NCBI GenBank assembly: GCA_016200035.1
Contig: JACQFM010000147.1
Span: 1 to 7,015 of the forward strand
Direction: 5' to 3'
Length of the DNA stretch: 7,015 nucleotides
DNA from: Nitrososphaerota archaeon
GTDB lineage: Archaea; Thermoproteota; Nitrososphaeria; Nitrososphaerales; Nitrosopumilaceae
A program made the position numbers and the translations under genes. Below the pieces are notes generated by a model. That model worked only from the letters and a program-made list of their open reading frames with translations, searched no databases and was not told where the DNA came from. Shown here piece by piece: positions 1 to 5,967 of this stretch (within the stretch, counting starts at the first letter, position 1; each line of letters begins with the position of its first letter).

Positions 1-26
1 AAATGATATAGTAATGAACATGTATC

Positions 27-338
27 ATGTCACAGACAACACAAACTCTTGAACAAAAGTCTCTTTGGGTTCTTGTAAGTTCGTTCAGAGATGGAACTAA
101 AAGTACGGATCTGCAGTCAATCACTTCTTCAGTAATAGAACTAGTTAACGAGTGGCAATCAAAAGGAAATTTCATTTGGTCTGGACCACTTGACGACAAC
201 AGAACTGGGATGGCTATCTTTGAGGCTACAGAGAAGGAAGCGAGAAGCTTTCATGACAAGTACGACAAGATTTGTTCAAGAATACTAGATTCTCATCTTT
301 ACCAGTGGAATGCAACGCCGTTTCTTTCTGCACTGTAA
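27..338 (+). CDS. YCII-like small protein
   Basis: This is a 103-residue cytoplasmic protein with no signal peptide or membrane segment. Its core (about residues 13-100) reads like the YCII / muconolactone-isomerase-like ferredoxin-type fold: an opening strand WVLVSSF, a helix ending in NEWQSKG (41-47), then strand-turn WSGPLDDNRTGMAIFEA (51-67), a helix rich in acidic residues, and a closing strand LYQWNATPF. The SGPLDD...G.AIFEA pattern matches the AGP..D..G...I.E block of YCII proteins. The catalytic role is unknown for most of this superfamily, so no reaction is assigned. ATG at 27 is the first possible start, because an in-frame TGA lies at 15-17. No Shine-Dalgarno site is visible, and the promoter lies mostly outside the window. 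It is followed after 35 bases by a tiny zinc-type ORF. The gene is confident; the fold assignment is moderate. Confidence 0.75.
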   Translation: MSQTTQTLEQKSLWVLVSSFRDGTKSTDLQSITSSVIELVNEWQSKGNFIWSGPLDDNRTGMAIFEATEKEARSFHDKYDKICSRILDSHLYQWNATPFLSAL

Positions 339-344
339 GATCTG

Positions 345-351
345 GTTTAAC
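345..351 (+). promoter_or_regulatory. TATA-like box for the 374 ORF
   Basis: GTTTAAC is centred 26 bases upstream of the ATG at 374. This is the archaeal TATA-to-start distance expected for a leaderless transcript. It lies just after the stop of the preceding gene, so the small ORF could have its own transcript or be read through from upstream. Spacing and composition are seen; use as a promoter is inferred. Confidence 0.35.
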
Positions 352-373
352 GATTATATCTGCTGCAGATCAA

Positions 374-460
374 ATGGGAAAGGTAACAAAACACGAACAT
401 AAATGGATCATCGTTTCTGGCCATTGGCAATGTAAAATATGCGGAAAAAGATACGGCTAG
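374..460 (+). CDS. 28-residue zinc-binding-type miniprotein
   Basis: A 28-residue ORF with a dense set of metal ligands: H7-E8-H9, H17, then C20-K-I-C23 followed by GKRYG. The CxxCG knuckle after HWQ resembles half of a zinc ribbon, and the histidines could complete one zinc site. The frame is open upstream to an ATG at 272, but that longer 62-residue version would overlap the preceding gene by 67 bases and adds an unrelated-looking N-terminus. The ATG at 374, with a TATA-like box 26 bases upstream, is preferred. The protein is basic (K, R and H rich), which would suit nucleic-acid or ribosome contact, but no function can be assigned. It could also be the surviving tail of a larger zinc-ribbon protein. 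Confidence 0.5.
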   Translation: MGKVTKHEHKWIIVSGHWQCKICGKRYG

Positions 461-551
461 AAAAATTGTTAAAGGTTCGTGATCAGTAATAAAGAATTAG
501 TCAATAATGACCTTTCTACGAGTATCCAAAAAGACAAAGATATAGATCCTG

Positions 552-644
552 ATGGCAAAAAAACTCAAGCACCACACCCAAGAAAAGAAACGGTACAAGA
601 AAACTTACCGTCGAAGATATAGAGAGAAGACTCTCGTATCCTAG
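552..644 (+). CDS. possible 30-residue highly basic peptide
   Basis: This short ORF runs from ATG at 552 to TAG at 642-644. Eight lysines, five arginines and two histidines stand against two glutamates among 30 residues. There are clusters EKKRYKK (11-17) and YRRRYREK (19-26), and no hydrophobic segment. Such a composition suits binding to RNA or the ribosome, and archaea do have very short basic ribosomal peptides (eL41), but no clear similarity to eL41 is visible. An in-frame TAG at 543-545 fixes the start at or after 546. No Shine-Dalgarno site and only a weak TATA-like stretch (GAGTATCC, about 520-527) are seen upstream. Chance ORFs of this length are common in AT-rich DNA, so the call rests on composition alone. 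Confidence 0.3.
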   Translation: MAKKLKHHTQEKKRYKKTYRRRYREKTLVS

Positions 645-656
645 AGCTTGAAGCTA

Positions 657-678
657 TTTTATGCCATTTTTCTGTTTT
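657..678 (+). terminator. T-rich transcription terminator candidate
   Basis: Three T-runs (657-660, 667-671, 675-678) lie on the plus strand just after the small plus-strand ORFs and just before the 3' end of the convergent sirtuin gene. Archaeal RNA polymerase terminates at such U-tracts without a strong hairpin. A short AGCTT/AAGCT inverted repeat (645-655) precedes them. Confidence 0.45.
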
Positions 679-699
679 AGAATGAAGAATTAGACTGAC

Positions 700-1431
700 T
701 TACAAAATCTCTGCCTTTTGAAATATTGAGACAAGCTCAGGGAGTGCCTTGGCAGCTGTTGATTTTACGGACAAGTCCATGGCTTCAGACATCTGAGTAC
801 TCTCTGGATTTACCTCAACCATCATCGCACTGTTTTGCTTTGCATAAACTGGTAAAAGGTTGGCAGGTGATACTGCAAGTGAGGTTCCTACAACAAACAT
901 GGCATCACACGAGCTTGCATGTATCATAGCTTGTTTCCATACATCCTGAGGAAGGGGCTCGCCAAACCATACTACATCTGGCCTTAGGATGTTTCCACAC
1001 TTGCAGATCGGCGGGAACTGGTTAAAGCTCGCCGTTATCTTTTCTTTGAAATCACAAACAGTACACTTGATTGTCACAATGCTGCCGTGCAATTCGTATA
1101 CACTCTTGCTTCCAGCCCTTTGATGCAAGCCATCAATATTTTGTGTCAGAACATGAACTTCTTTGGATCTGGAAAGATCAGCTATAGCTTGGTGTCCTGG
1201 ATTTGGTTTTGCAGCAAGAATATTTTTTCTTCTCTCTTCATACCACTCCCAGACAAGCTTTGGGTTCTGATAAAACGCATCAATTGTTGCAAGCTGCATA
1301 GGATCATATTTTCTCCACAATCCATCAGTTCCTCTAAAGGTGGGAATACCACTTTCTTGAGAGATTCCCGCACCAGTAACAAAGATGATTTTTCTAGCCT
1401 CTACTAATTGGTCAGAAATTGATTCAAACAT
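700..1431 (-). CDS. cobB: NAD-dependent protein deacylase (sirtuin, CobB/class III type)
   Basis: A complete 243-residue Sir2 enzyme that removes acyl groups from lysines using NAD+, giving nicotinamide and O-acyl-ADP-ribose. Visible motifs are the NAD-binding GAGIS (20-24), FRG (32-34), TQNIDGLH (96-103), catalytic His115 in YELHGS, zinc cysteines C123/C126 and C143/C145, VVWFGE (153-158), GTS (182-184) and EVNPE (206-210). Tyr64 and Arg67 in WYEERR form the Y-x-x-R pair that in class III sirtuins (SIRT5, CobB) binds succinyl or malonyl lysine, so desuccinylation or demalonylation is likely besides deacetylation. In other archaea a Sir2 deacetylates Alba; that is only a possible target here. 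It is the last gene of the operon: its ATG overlaps the 3' end of rnz by 8 bases, which suggests translational coupling. Length is normal and all key residues are present. Confidence 0.93.
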   Translation of the reverse strand: MFESISDQLVEARKIIFVTGAGISQESGIPTFRGTDGLWRKYDPMQLATIDAFYQNPKLVWEWYEERRKNILAAKPNPGHQAIADLSRSKEVHVLTQNIDGLHQRAGSKSVYELHGSIVTIKCTVCDFKEKITASFNQFPPICKCGNILRPDVVWFGEPLPQDVWKQAMIHASSCDAMFVVGTSLAVSPANLLPVYAKQNSAMMVEVNPESTQMSEAMDLSVKSTAAKALPELVSIFQKAEIL

Positions 1432-2332
1432 CGTACTTTACCGTAATCTCAAGGAGATCTTTTGCTGCAATTACCGACGGATGAATGGTTTTTGCCTCCT
1501 TTACTAGCGCCTCAGGATCATCATATCTTGTTGAAAAGTGTGTGAGAATCAGGTTTGAAACGCCTGCCTTTTTTGCAAGCTCTGCAGCTTGCTTTGCAGT
1601 TGAATGATAGTTTTCCTGAGCCTTTTCTTTTAGCTCATCTGAATATGTAGAATCAAAAGTAAGATAATCGCAATTTTTGAAAAACTCCTCAAGCTTTTTT
1701 GTCGGTCTTGTGTCACCTGAAATTCCAATCTTTTTACCAGGCCTTTTTTCTCCCATCACACCAGATGGTTTGAAGGTTTTATCACCAACCTTGACTTCCT
1801 TTCCACTTTGGAGCTCATGCCAAAGCTTGCCTTCTGGTATGCCAAGTGCCTTTGCTTTTTCAGGATAGAATCTTCCCGGCCTTTCCTTTTCCTGTAATAC
1901 ATAAGAGAATGCAGGAATGGAATGATCTGCCTCACACGTATGTATTGAATAGGTTTTATCATCAAGCACCAATCCTTCTTTGACAATCATTATTCTGACA
2001 GGAAACGTTAGCCCAAAGTTTAGCACTTTAAGATTTGCAGCAATGAAATCCTCAATCCCTTTTGGTCCGTAGATATCAATTGACTCGGTTCTGCTTTGTA
2101 GTGACATTGTCTGCAACAATCCTAAAAGTCCGACACAATGATCTCCATGCAGGTGTGTGATAAAGATCTTCATCTTTTTGTTCCATCCAAGCCTTGACTT
2201 TAGATACGAGACCTGTGCTCCCTCGCCTGCATCAAACATTAGGATCTCCTTTTCCAAAACTACGCAGATGCAAGTCATGCCCCTTGTCTCTGTAGGCTGT
2301 GCAGCCGATGTGCCCAAAAATACTAACTTCAT
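1424..2332 (-). CDS. rnz: ribonuclease Z (tRNA 3'-end endonuclease)
   Basis: A 302-residue short-form RNase Z (tRNase ZS), a metallo-beta-lactamase-fold zinc nuclease that cuts the 3' trailer from pre-tRNAs so CCA can be added. Visible are the N-terminal FLGTSAAQPT (5-14), the zinc motif HLHGDH (60-65, with H60, H62, D64, H65), H137 in ADHSIP, bridging D207 in SGDTRP, HST (243-245) and the terminal LTHFSTRY with H265. The segment RPGRFYPEKAKALGIPEG (151-168) and the following WHELQSG form the flexible exosite arm that grips the tRNA elbow, so this is a genuine RNase Z and not another beta-lactamase-fold enzyme. Its ATG overlaps the TGA of the methyltransferase gene as ATGA (4 bases). Length and motifs are typical. 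Confidence 0.96.
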   Translation of the reverse strand: MKLVFLGTSAAQPTETRGMTCICVVLEKEILMFDAGEGAQVSYLKSRLGWNKKMKIFITHLHGDHCVGLLGLLQTMSLQSRTESIDIYGPKGIEDFIAANLKVLNFGLTFPVRIMIVKEGLVLDDKTYSIHTCEADHSIPAFSYVLQEKERPGRFYPEKAKALGIPEGKLWHELQSGKEVKVGDKTFKPSGVMGEKRPGKKIGISGDTRPTKKLEEFFKNCDYLTFDSTYSDELKEKAQENYHSTAKQAAELAKKAGVSNLILTHFSTRYDDPEALVKEAKTIHPSVIAAKDLLEITVKYDV

Positions 2333-3273
2333 TTTACCAATATCGTCCTAGTCAGGCTTTTGTGCCTGTAGATCTCGTATCTTTTAGCTGGCTTTAATTC
2401 TATTTGGTCTGCAAGCTCCCTTTTGTACATGAGAGCAATCTTTTTTTTCTTTGGTAGTATCGATATAAAGTCATGGATTAATTTTTTTGGAGAATCTGAG
2501 GATTTAGAAGAGATGCCATATGGCAGGTCTGTCACTATGCCATCAATTTTATTTTCAATCTTTTGCATGTACTCGTATCCTGCATTAACTATTTTTGAAT
2601 TGTAGCCGTTTGCGGCCATATTCTTTCTTGCACCATTGCACATTTTTTTATCATAATCTATTCCAATTGATTTAATTCCCATAGATTCTGCCTCCAAAAG
2701 AATTGAACCTGTTCCGCAAAATGGGTCACACAAAGTTTCTTGCTCGTTTAATCCAGCTAGATTTGTCATAGCTCGACAAAGCTTCCAAGGAAGCTCTGAC
2801 TGAAACTTGAATACTTTTTTTGGTCTTTGAGCTTCTGTTATGGGTTTTGCATAACCAAAATAGTTTTCCTTGTCTGTAAAAATGAGATAAATGGTAAGCA
2901 GTGGATTGGACAAAGAAACTTTGGTACCTGAGATCTGCTTTATCGCTGCACCTACGGTCTTTTCTATGCTTGATGTGTCCAGTTTTTTTGATGAGAGATT
3001 GATTGTCCTACATGCAAAGGTGTCAGACTTGTGTAAAAGTGATAGGTCAATCTCAGAAAATAAGTCTGAAAACGAGTCTGCTATCTTTCCTGCCCTTCTC
3101 ACAAATGTGGTCCTCTCAGCTACCTTTTCCCATGGTACCTGTGAATTTGTTATAACCAACCTTGAATCTGTCTTGTATGAGGTCTTTTTGTCGTAACTTT
3201 TCGAGATAGCTATTACCTCATCTTTTGCAAGCTCTACATTTTCTCCTGAGACTACAAAGAAGCTTTGTGACAT
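2329..3273 (-). CDS. trmG10: tRNA (guanine10-N2)-methyltransferase, THUMP-containing Trm-G10 type
   Basis: A 314-residue SAM-dependent enzyme of the archaeal Trm-G10 family (related to eukaryotic Trm11), expected to make m2G and/or m2,2G at tRNA position 10. The N-terminal part (about 1-155) fits the N-terminal and THUMP RNA-binding domains. The C-terminal half is a Rossmann-fold methylase: FKFQSELPWKLCRAMTNLA (156-174), SAM-binding DPFCGTG (183-189), acidic GIDYD (204-208) and catalytic TDLPYG (248-253). The last matches the (D/N)-x-PY(G) motif of enzymes methylating exocyclic amino groups, with Leu in place of the commoner first Pro. Its ATG shares one base with the prs stop (TGATG), and its stop overlaps the rnz start. 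The pairing with RNase Z fits a tRNA-maturation role. The family is confident; the exact position and number of methyl groups are inferred from the family. Confidence 0.9.
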   Translation of the reverse strand: MSQSFFVVSGENVELAKDEVIAISKSYDKKTSYKTDSRLVITNSQVPWEKVAERTTFVRRAGKIADSFSDLFSEIDLSLLHKSDTFACRTINLSSKKLDTSSIEKTVGAAIKQISGTKVSLSNPLLTIYLIFTDKENYFGYAKPITEAQRPKKVFKFQSELPWKLCRAMTNLAGLNEQETLCDPFCGTGSILLEAESMGIKSIGIDYDKKMCNGARKNMAANGYNSKIVNAGYEYMQKIENKIDGIVTDLPYGISSKSSDSPKKLIHDFISILPKKKKIALMYKRELADQIELKPAKRYEIYRHKSLTRTILVK

Positions 3274-4154
3274 CAGACAATTGCCTTTGCTATTAGAGGC
3301 GAGACATCAACTATGGCTGTCTTTCCTGGAATAGTATTTGTGCTAACTATTTTTGAAACACCTGCCTTTCTGATCCGTTTTTCTGCATCTTCTATCAGTA
3401 GTGCATGAGTACAGGCTGCGTAGATGTTTCTGCACTTTTGTTTTTTTAGAAACTCGGCAGCCTTTACTATGCTTCCTCCAGTGCTTATCATGTCATCAAC
3501 CAAAATTATATCACGTCCGTGAACCTTCTTTTGGTTTGAAGATTTTATTTCAACCTTGCCTGTCTTTCTGTCTCTTTGCTTTCTTAATGCAATGAATTTG
3601 GTACCAAAACTTTTTGCGAATTGCCTTGCCCTTGCTATCCCACCAAGATCTGGGGAGACAACAAGAGGATCCTTTAGCTTTAATTTTTTGAAATACTTGA
3701 CTAGTGCTGGTATTCCGCTTACATTTATTGCTGGAATTTTAAAATGATTTAGTGCCATCTTACTGTGGATATCAACTACAACAACTTTGGTTGCGCCAGC
3801 TGCCTTGAACATGTTTGCAACTAAAGACATTGTTATGACCTCGCCTGGGAGAAATTCCTTGTCTTGTCTTGCATATCCAAGATATGGAATTACTGCATAA
3901 ACTTGAGACGAGTACTTTTTTGCCTTTGAGACAAGTGAGAGTGCCTGTATTAGATTAGAGTCAACTGGTGGATAGGTGGAATGAACCACAACAATTTTTC
4001 CATTTTTTGGTTTACCCAAAACTGTAATTTTGCTTTCCCCATCTGGAAAAATTCTTAGCTCTGCTCTTAGGTATTTTGATTTGAGTCTTGATGCAATCTT
4101 TTTTGCAAGGTCATCTGAAGCCCTTCCTCCAATTATTGTAAAATTGTTCAACAA
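3273..4154 (-). CDS. prs: ribose-phosphate pyrophosphokinase (PRPP synthetase)
   Basis: A 293-residue PRPP synthetase, which transfers pyrophosphate from ATP to ribose 5-phosphate. PRPP feeds purine, pyrimidine, histidine, tryptophan and NAD synthesis. Motifs seen are FPDGE (36-40), YLGYARQDK (91-99, ATP/regulatory flexible loop), VVVDIHS (125-131, metal/ATP site), SPDLGGIARAR (167-177) and the PRPP-binding loop VDDMISTGGS (219-228). It is shorter than bacterial enzymes (about 315), as usual in archaea. The only starts upstream of the conserved NNFTIIGG are two adjacent TTG codons (4154, 4151), with an in-frame TGA at 4158-4160 just above. An out-of-frame ATG at 4161 gives an unrelated product. 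A CTTAAG box 26-27 bases upstream supports a leaderless TTG start. It is the first gene of the four-gene operon, and NAD made from PRPP is the cosubstrate of the sirtuin at the operon's end. Confidence 0.95.
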   Translation of the reverse strand: MLNNFTIIGGRASDDLAKKIASRLKSKYLRAELRIFPDGESKITVLGKPKNGKIVVVHSTYPPVDSNLIQALSLVSKAKKYSSQVYAVIPYLGYARQDKEFLPGEVITMSLVANMFKAAGATKVVVVDIHSKMALNHFKIPAINVSGIPALVKYFKKLKLKDPLVVSPDLGGIARARQFAKSFGTKFIALRKQRDRKTGKVEIKSSNQKKVHGRDIILVDDMISTGGSIVKAAEFLKKQKCRNIYAACTHALLIEDAEKRIRKAGVSKIVSTNTIPGKTAIVDVSPLIAKAIV

Positions 4155-4177
4155 ATGTCATCGAGTTGTGGCTTGTT

Positions 4178-4183
4178 CTTAAG
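4178..4183 (-). promoter_or_regulatory. TATA-like box for the prs operon
   Basis: On the minus strand, AACTTAAGAA is centred 26-27 bases above the TTG start of prs and preceded by an A-rich BRE-like stretch (CAAAA). A second AT-rich element, TTTATTATT (4222-4230), lies about 70 bases above the start and could serve a transcript with a 40-base leader. The choice between the two is open. Confidence 0.4.
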
Positions 4184-4263
4184 TTTTGAGGGGATTGTAA
4201 AGGGAGAATTTTCTAATTCAAATAATAAATCTTGTGAATTAAGACACTGTTCAATTTCGGGGT

Positions 4264-4602
4264 TTATGTTATGTCGTGTTTATCCTGCCAATTCTTTATC
4301 TTTTCAAATTGTTCTTCTAACCTCTTAATACGACTTTCAAGGTTATTTAACCTAGCATTAGTTTCATTCTTTACTGGATCAATTTTTTTATTAGTTTCTA
4401 GTATCTGTTTCCTTAATCTCCAAATTGTAAAATAGTTTGAATAGTATAGTTGCATCATTGGATTTTCTTCACGACTTCTAAACCCTTCAACATAAGATAT
4501 TGCTTCATTTGCTATTAGTACGGCGTTATCATAATCTCCTTTATTCTCAAGTTCACTAACCTGCTTAACATATTCACCAGTTTTATCATAGAAGGTTGAC
4601 AC
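4264..4602 (-). CDS. small helical coiled-coil protein of unknown function
   Basis: A 112-residue soluble protein that I do not recognise. Residues 8-41 look like a TPR-type helical hairpin (YVKQVSELENKGDYDNAVLIANEAISYVEG). A tyrosine/tryptophan-rich middle follows (MQLYYSNYFTIW, 50-61). The C-terminal third (about 78-106) has heptad spacing of L, I and F with many K and E, predicting a coiled coil likely to dimerise. There is no signal peptide or membrane helix. The start is GTG at 4602: in-frame TAG at 4621-4623 closes the frame above, no ATG lies between, and a CTAAATCTA box sits 27 bases upstream. It stands 109 bases above prs on the same strand with its own apparent promoter, so it is probably a separate unit. 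Neighbouring transposase debris suggests a variable locus. The gene is likely real; the function is unknown. Confidence 0.7.
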   Translation of the reverse strand: MSTFYDKTGEYVKQVSELENKGDYDNAVLIANEAISYVEGFRSREENPMMQLYYSNYFTIWRLRKQILETNKKIDPVKNETNARLNNLESRIKRLEEQFEKIKNWQDKHDIT

Positions 4603-4624
4603 AGAATGCAGACGATCTAACTAC

Positions 4625-4633
4625 TAGATTTAG
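4625..4633 (-). promoter_or_regulatory. TATA-like box for the coiled-coil gene
   Basis: CTAAATCTA on the minus strand is centred 27 bases above the GTG start at 4602. This is the spacing expected if transcription starts at or next to the start codon. It supports GTG as the true start. Promoter use is inferred. Confidence 0.4.
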
Positions 4634-4672
4634 TTTGTGACGCTAATTTTATCAACTTTTCAATCTACTGAC

Positions 4673-4860
4673 CTAATTCTTATTTGACTCCTGCTTGTTC
4701 GGCTGGTGTTTTTTGATACTTCCATGCTCACGAATGAAGCTGTAATGTATCTTATTAGCATCGATTAGCTTGAGACGAACCGTTGTTGTTTATCACTTTA
4801 TGCTCTCTCTATCAAGCTTTGATGTTCGTTCCAGTTGATAATTATTATTAACTCTAAGCA
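4673..4860 (-). pseudogene. degenerate DDE transposase C-terminal remnant
   Basis: Within the 272-base gap 4603-4874, the minus strand carries pieces that line up with the C-terminal end of DDE/integrase-type transposases but sit in three different frames. The upper piece gives QLERTSKLDRES (about 4839-4804), like the conserved N-x-[VI]-E-R...R-E-R-x-K block. The middle gives KVINNNGSSQ (about 4798-4769). The last gives KLIDANKIHYSFIREHGS (about 4771-4718), like the L-I-x-A-x-[RK]-I-[HY]-Y-N-[FY]-I-R-x-H block. It ends at TAG 4673-4675. The degraded end replaces the usual TPAE-A-G-I tail. Stops (for example TAA 4790-4792) and frameshifts make it non-functional. Resemblance is to IS6/IS240-like or similar archaeal elements, judged by memory of the family motif. 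No terminal inverted repeats or target duplication were identified. Confidence 0.45.
4842..4851 (+). promoter_or_regulatory. TATA-like box for the SRPBCC gene
   Basis: The AT-only stretch TTATTATTAA is centred 28 bases above the TTG start at 4875. It fits an archaeal promoter giving a leaderless or nearly leaderless transcript. It overlaps the outer end of the transposase remnant, so the promoter may have arisen in or next to element debris. Confidence 0.45.
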
Positions 4861-4874
4861 TGGATTGAAGGGAG

Positions 4875-5327
4875 TTGGTTAAAGCAAAAAGATTCCATAG
4901 TGGAGTAGTAAAGAGATCAGTTGTAATTCACTCCACAAGAGAAAAAGTCTGGAGAACGATTAGCAACATAACAAATCTCCCACAATGGGCATCAGGAATC
5001 AAGGAAACTGTCCTCAAGTCTAGGATCAGAAAAGGAGTGGGAGCTATAAGGGATGTAATTTTGGATGATAACACCTCACTAGAAGAGCACATTGTAGACT
5101 GGCGAAACGGTCATTCGTTTTCATATGTGGCAGTAACTGGAATGCCAGTAAGGACCTACTTTGCTACACTTTCGATAAAGCCAAGAGGAAGAAATTCTGT
5201 GACACTTACATGGTCATGCTACATCAACACGAAAAAAATTACGGGTGGCGAATTTAAGCAACTCAAATCTGATTTAGATTCTCTCTACAAAACATCGTTA
5301 AAGAATCTAAAGTCTAAACTTGAGTAA
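4875..5327 (+). CDS. SRPBCC (START / polyketide-cyclase-like) family protein
   Basis: A 150-residue soluble protein with the helix-grip fold signature. The opening strand RSVVIHSTREKVWRTISN (14-31) leads into the W..I.N..N.PQWASGIKE segment, typical of polyketide cyclase/dehydrase and lipid-transport proteins. Next come the strands of the antiparallel sheet (GVGAIRDVILDDNTSLEEHI, 54-73; FSYVAVTGMP, 82-91; YFATLSIKPRG, 95-105; SVTLTWSCYI, 108-117), then a long C-terminal amphipathic helix (125-149) that lines the cavity. Members bind hydrophobic ligands; which one is not readable here. The start is TTG at 4875: in-frame TGA at 4866-4868 excludes anything upstream, no ATG or GTG comes before the domain, and a TATA-like box is at -28. 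Its 3' end overlaps the convergent helix-turn-helix gene by 14 bases, so antisense interference between the two is possible. Confidence 0.85.
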   Translation: MVKAKRFHSGVVKRSVVIHSTREKVWRTISNITNLPQWASGIKETVLKSRIRKGVGAIRDVILDDNTSLEEHIVDWRNGHSFSYVAVTGMPVRTYFATLSIKPRGRNSVTLTWSCYINTKKITGGEFKQLKSDLDSLYKTSLKNLKSKLE

Positions 5328-5967
5328 CCAAACCGCCGTTTCTTTCTCTATCTTGATTGATTATTTGACGAATCTTTTGGTATGATTTTGAAGAAACCCT
5401 TTGAAGATCAGAATATTCCATGTATCGTTCTTCTCGCTTATTTTTTTCCATCCATTTATTTAGCCACCTTATACCATTTTCGTGATTAAGTCTTATCGAT
5501 TCTACTAATTTTATATGCGACTGTAATATTCTAGATTCCACATCTGTGATTAGTCGTTCAATGCTTATCTTTTCTTGAAGACTTTTTGCCTTATCAAGTT
5601 CTTCACGGAGCCGTGTTTCCTGCAACTCAAATCTTTCAATATTTTTGATAATTGCGTAGGAGGGATGAACAGATTTCCATTTCTTTGCTACCTGCGAATA
5701 CCAGTATTGGATATCACCGTTGATCGTGTTTCTGTTTATTTTCATCATATCCGCAATCTTTCTTGCTGAATATCCATAATCAAAGTGTAATCGGTAAACC
5801 TCATTTCTCCTCAAGTGTCTATCCTGCTTGCTGTACGGACCGCCTTTTTTTGGCCTAGTTTGGCGTAGTTTTCTGTTCTCTTTTATGAACTCTCTAGTTA
5901 CTGCTGGCAGATCATCTGGCATTTTCTTTTGTGCTATCTTCTCTGTTATTTTTTTCACCTCCTTCAT
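5314..5967 (-). CDS. helix-turn-helix DNA-binding protein with long helical tail
   Basis: A basic, 217-residue protein as drawn. Residues 53-90 form a homeodomain/resolvase-like helix-turn-helix: RRNEVYRLHFDYGYSARKIA then DMMKINRNTINGDIQYWY, with the recognition helix around NRNTINGDIQYW. A basic linker (RKLRQTRPKKGGPYSKQDR) precedes it. The remainder (105-205) is predicted almost wholly helical and charged, including a coiled-coil-like stretch RFELQETRLREELDKAKSLQEKIS (112-135). The architecture suggests a sequence-specific DNA-binding protein that dimerises or contacts a partner; whether it is a regulator or, for example, a terminase-small-subunit-like phage protein cannot be settled. ATG 5967 is the longest start, but residue 16 (ATG 5922) is an alternative that would overlap a small upstream ORF by 11 bases. 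No TATA-like box stands 27 bases above 5967. It is convergent with the SRPBCC gene, with a 14-base overlap. Confidence 0.8.
   Translation of the reverse strand: MKEVKKITEKIAQKKMPDDLPAVTREFIKENRKLRQTRPKKGGPYSKQDRHLRRNEVYRLHFDYGYSARKIADMMKINRNTINGDIQYWYSQVAKKWKSVHPSYAIIKNIERFELQETRLREELDKAKSLQEKISIERLITDVESRILQSHIKLVESIRLNHENGIRWLNKWMEKNKREERYMEYSDLQRVSSKSYQKIRQIINQDRERNGGLVTQV

Noticed and set aside
272..460. The 62-residue version of the zinc-type ORF
   Set aside because: It would overlap the YCII-like gene by 67 bases and lacks any upstream signal; the 374 start is better supported.
470..500. GGTTCGTGATC resembling a tRNA T-loop
   Set aside because: No pairing T-stem, acceptor stem or anticodon arm can be built around it.
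507..644. A longer basic protein made by reading through TAG 543-545 from ATG 507
   Set aside because: The frame is shared and both halves are basic, but nothing shows stop-codon readthrough or pyrrolysine use in this lineage.
4159..4161. Minus-strand ATG at 4161 as the prs start
   Set aside because: It is out of frame with the conserved PRPP synthetase sequence and gives an unrelated product.
4673..4774. A 33-residue ORF from minus-strand ATG near 4767, reading MLIRYITASFVSMEVSKNTS
   Set aside because: The same bases in another frame give the transposase-like KLIDANKIHYSFIREHGS pattern, which explains the stretch better.
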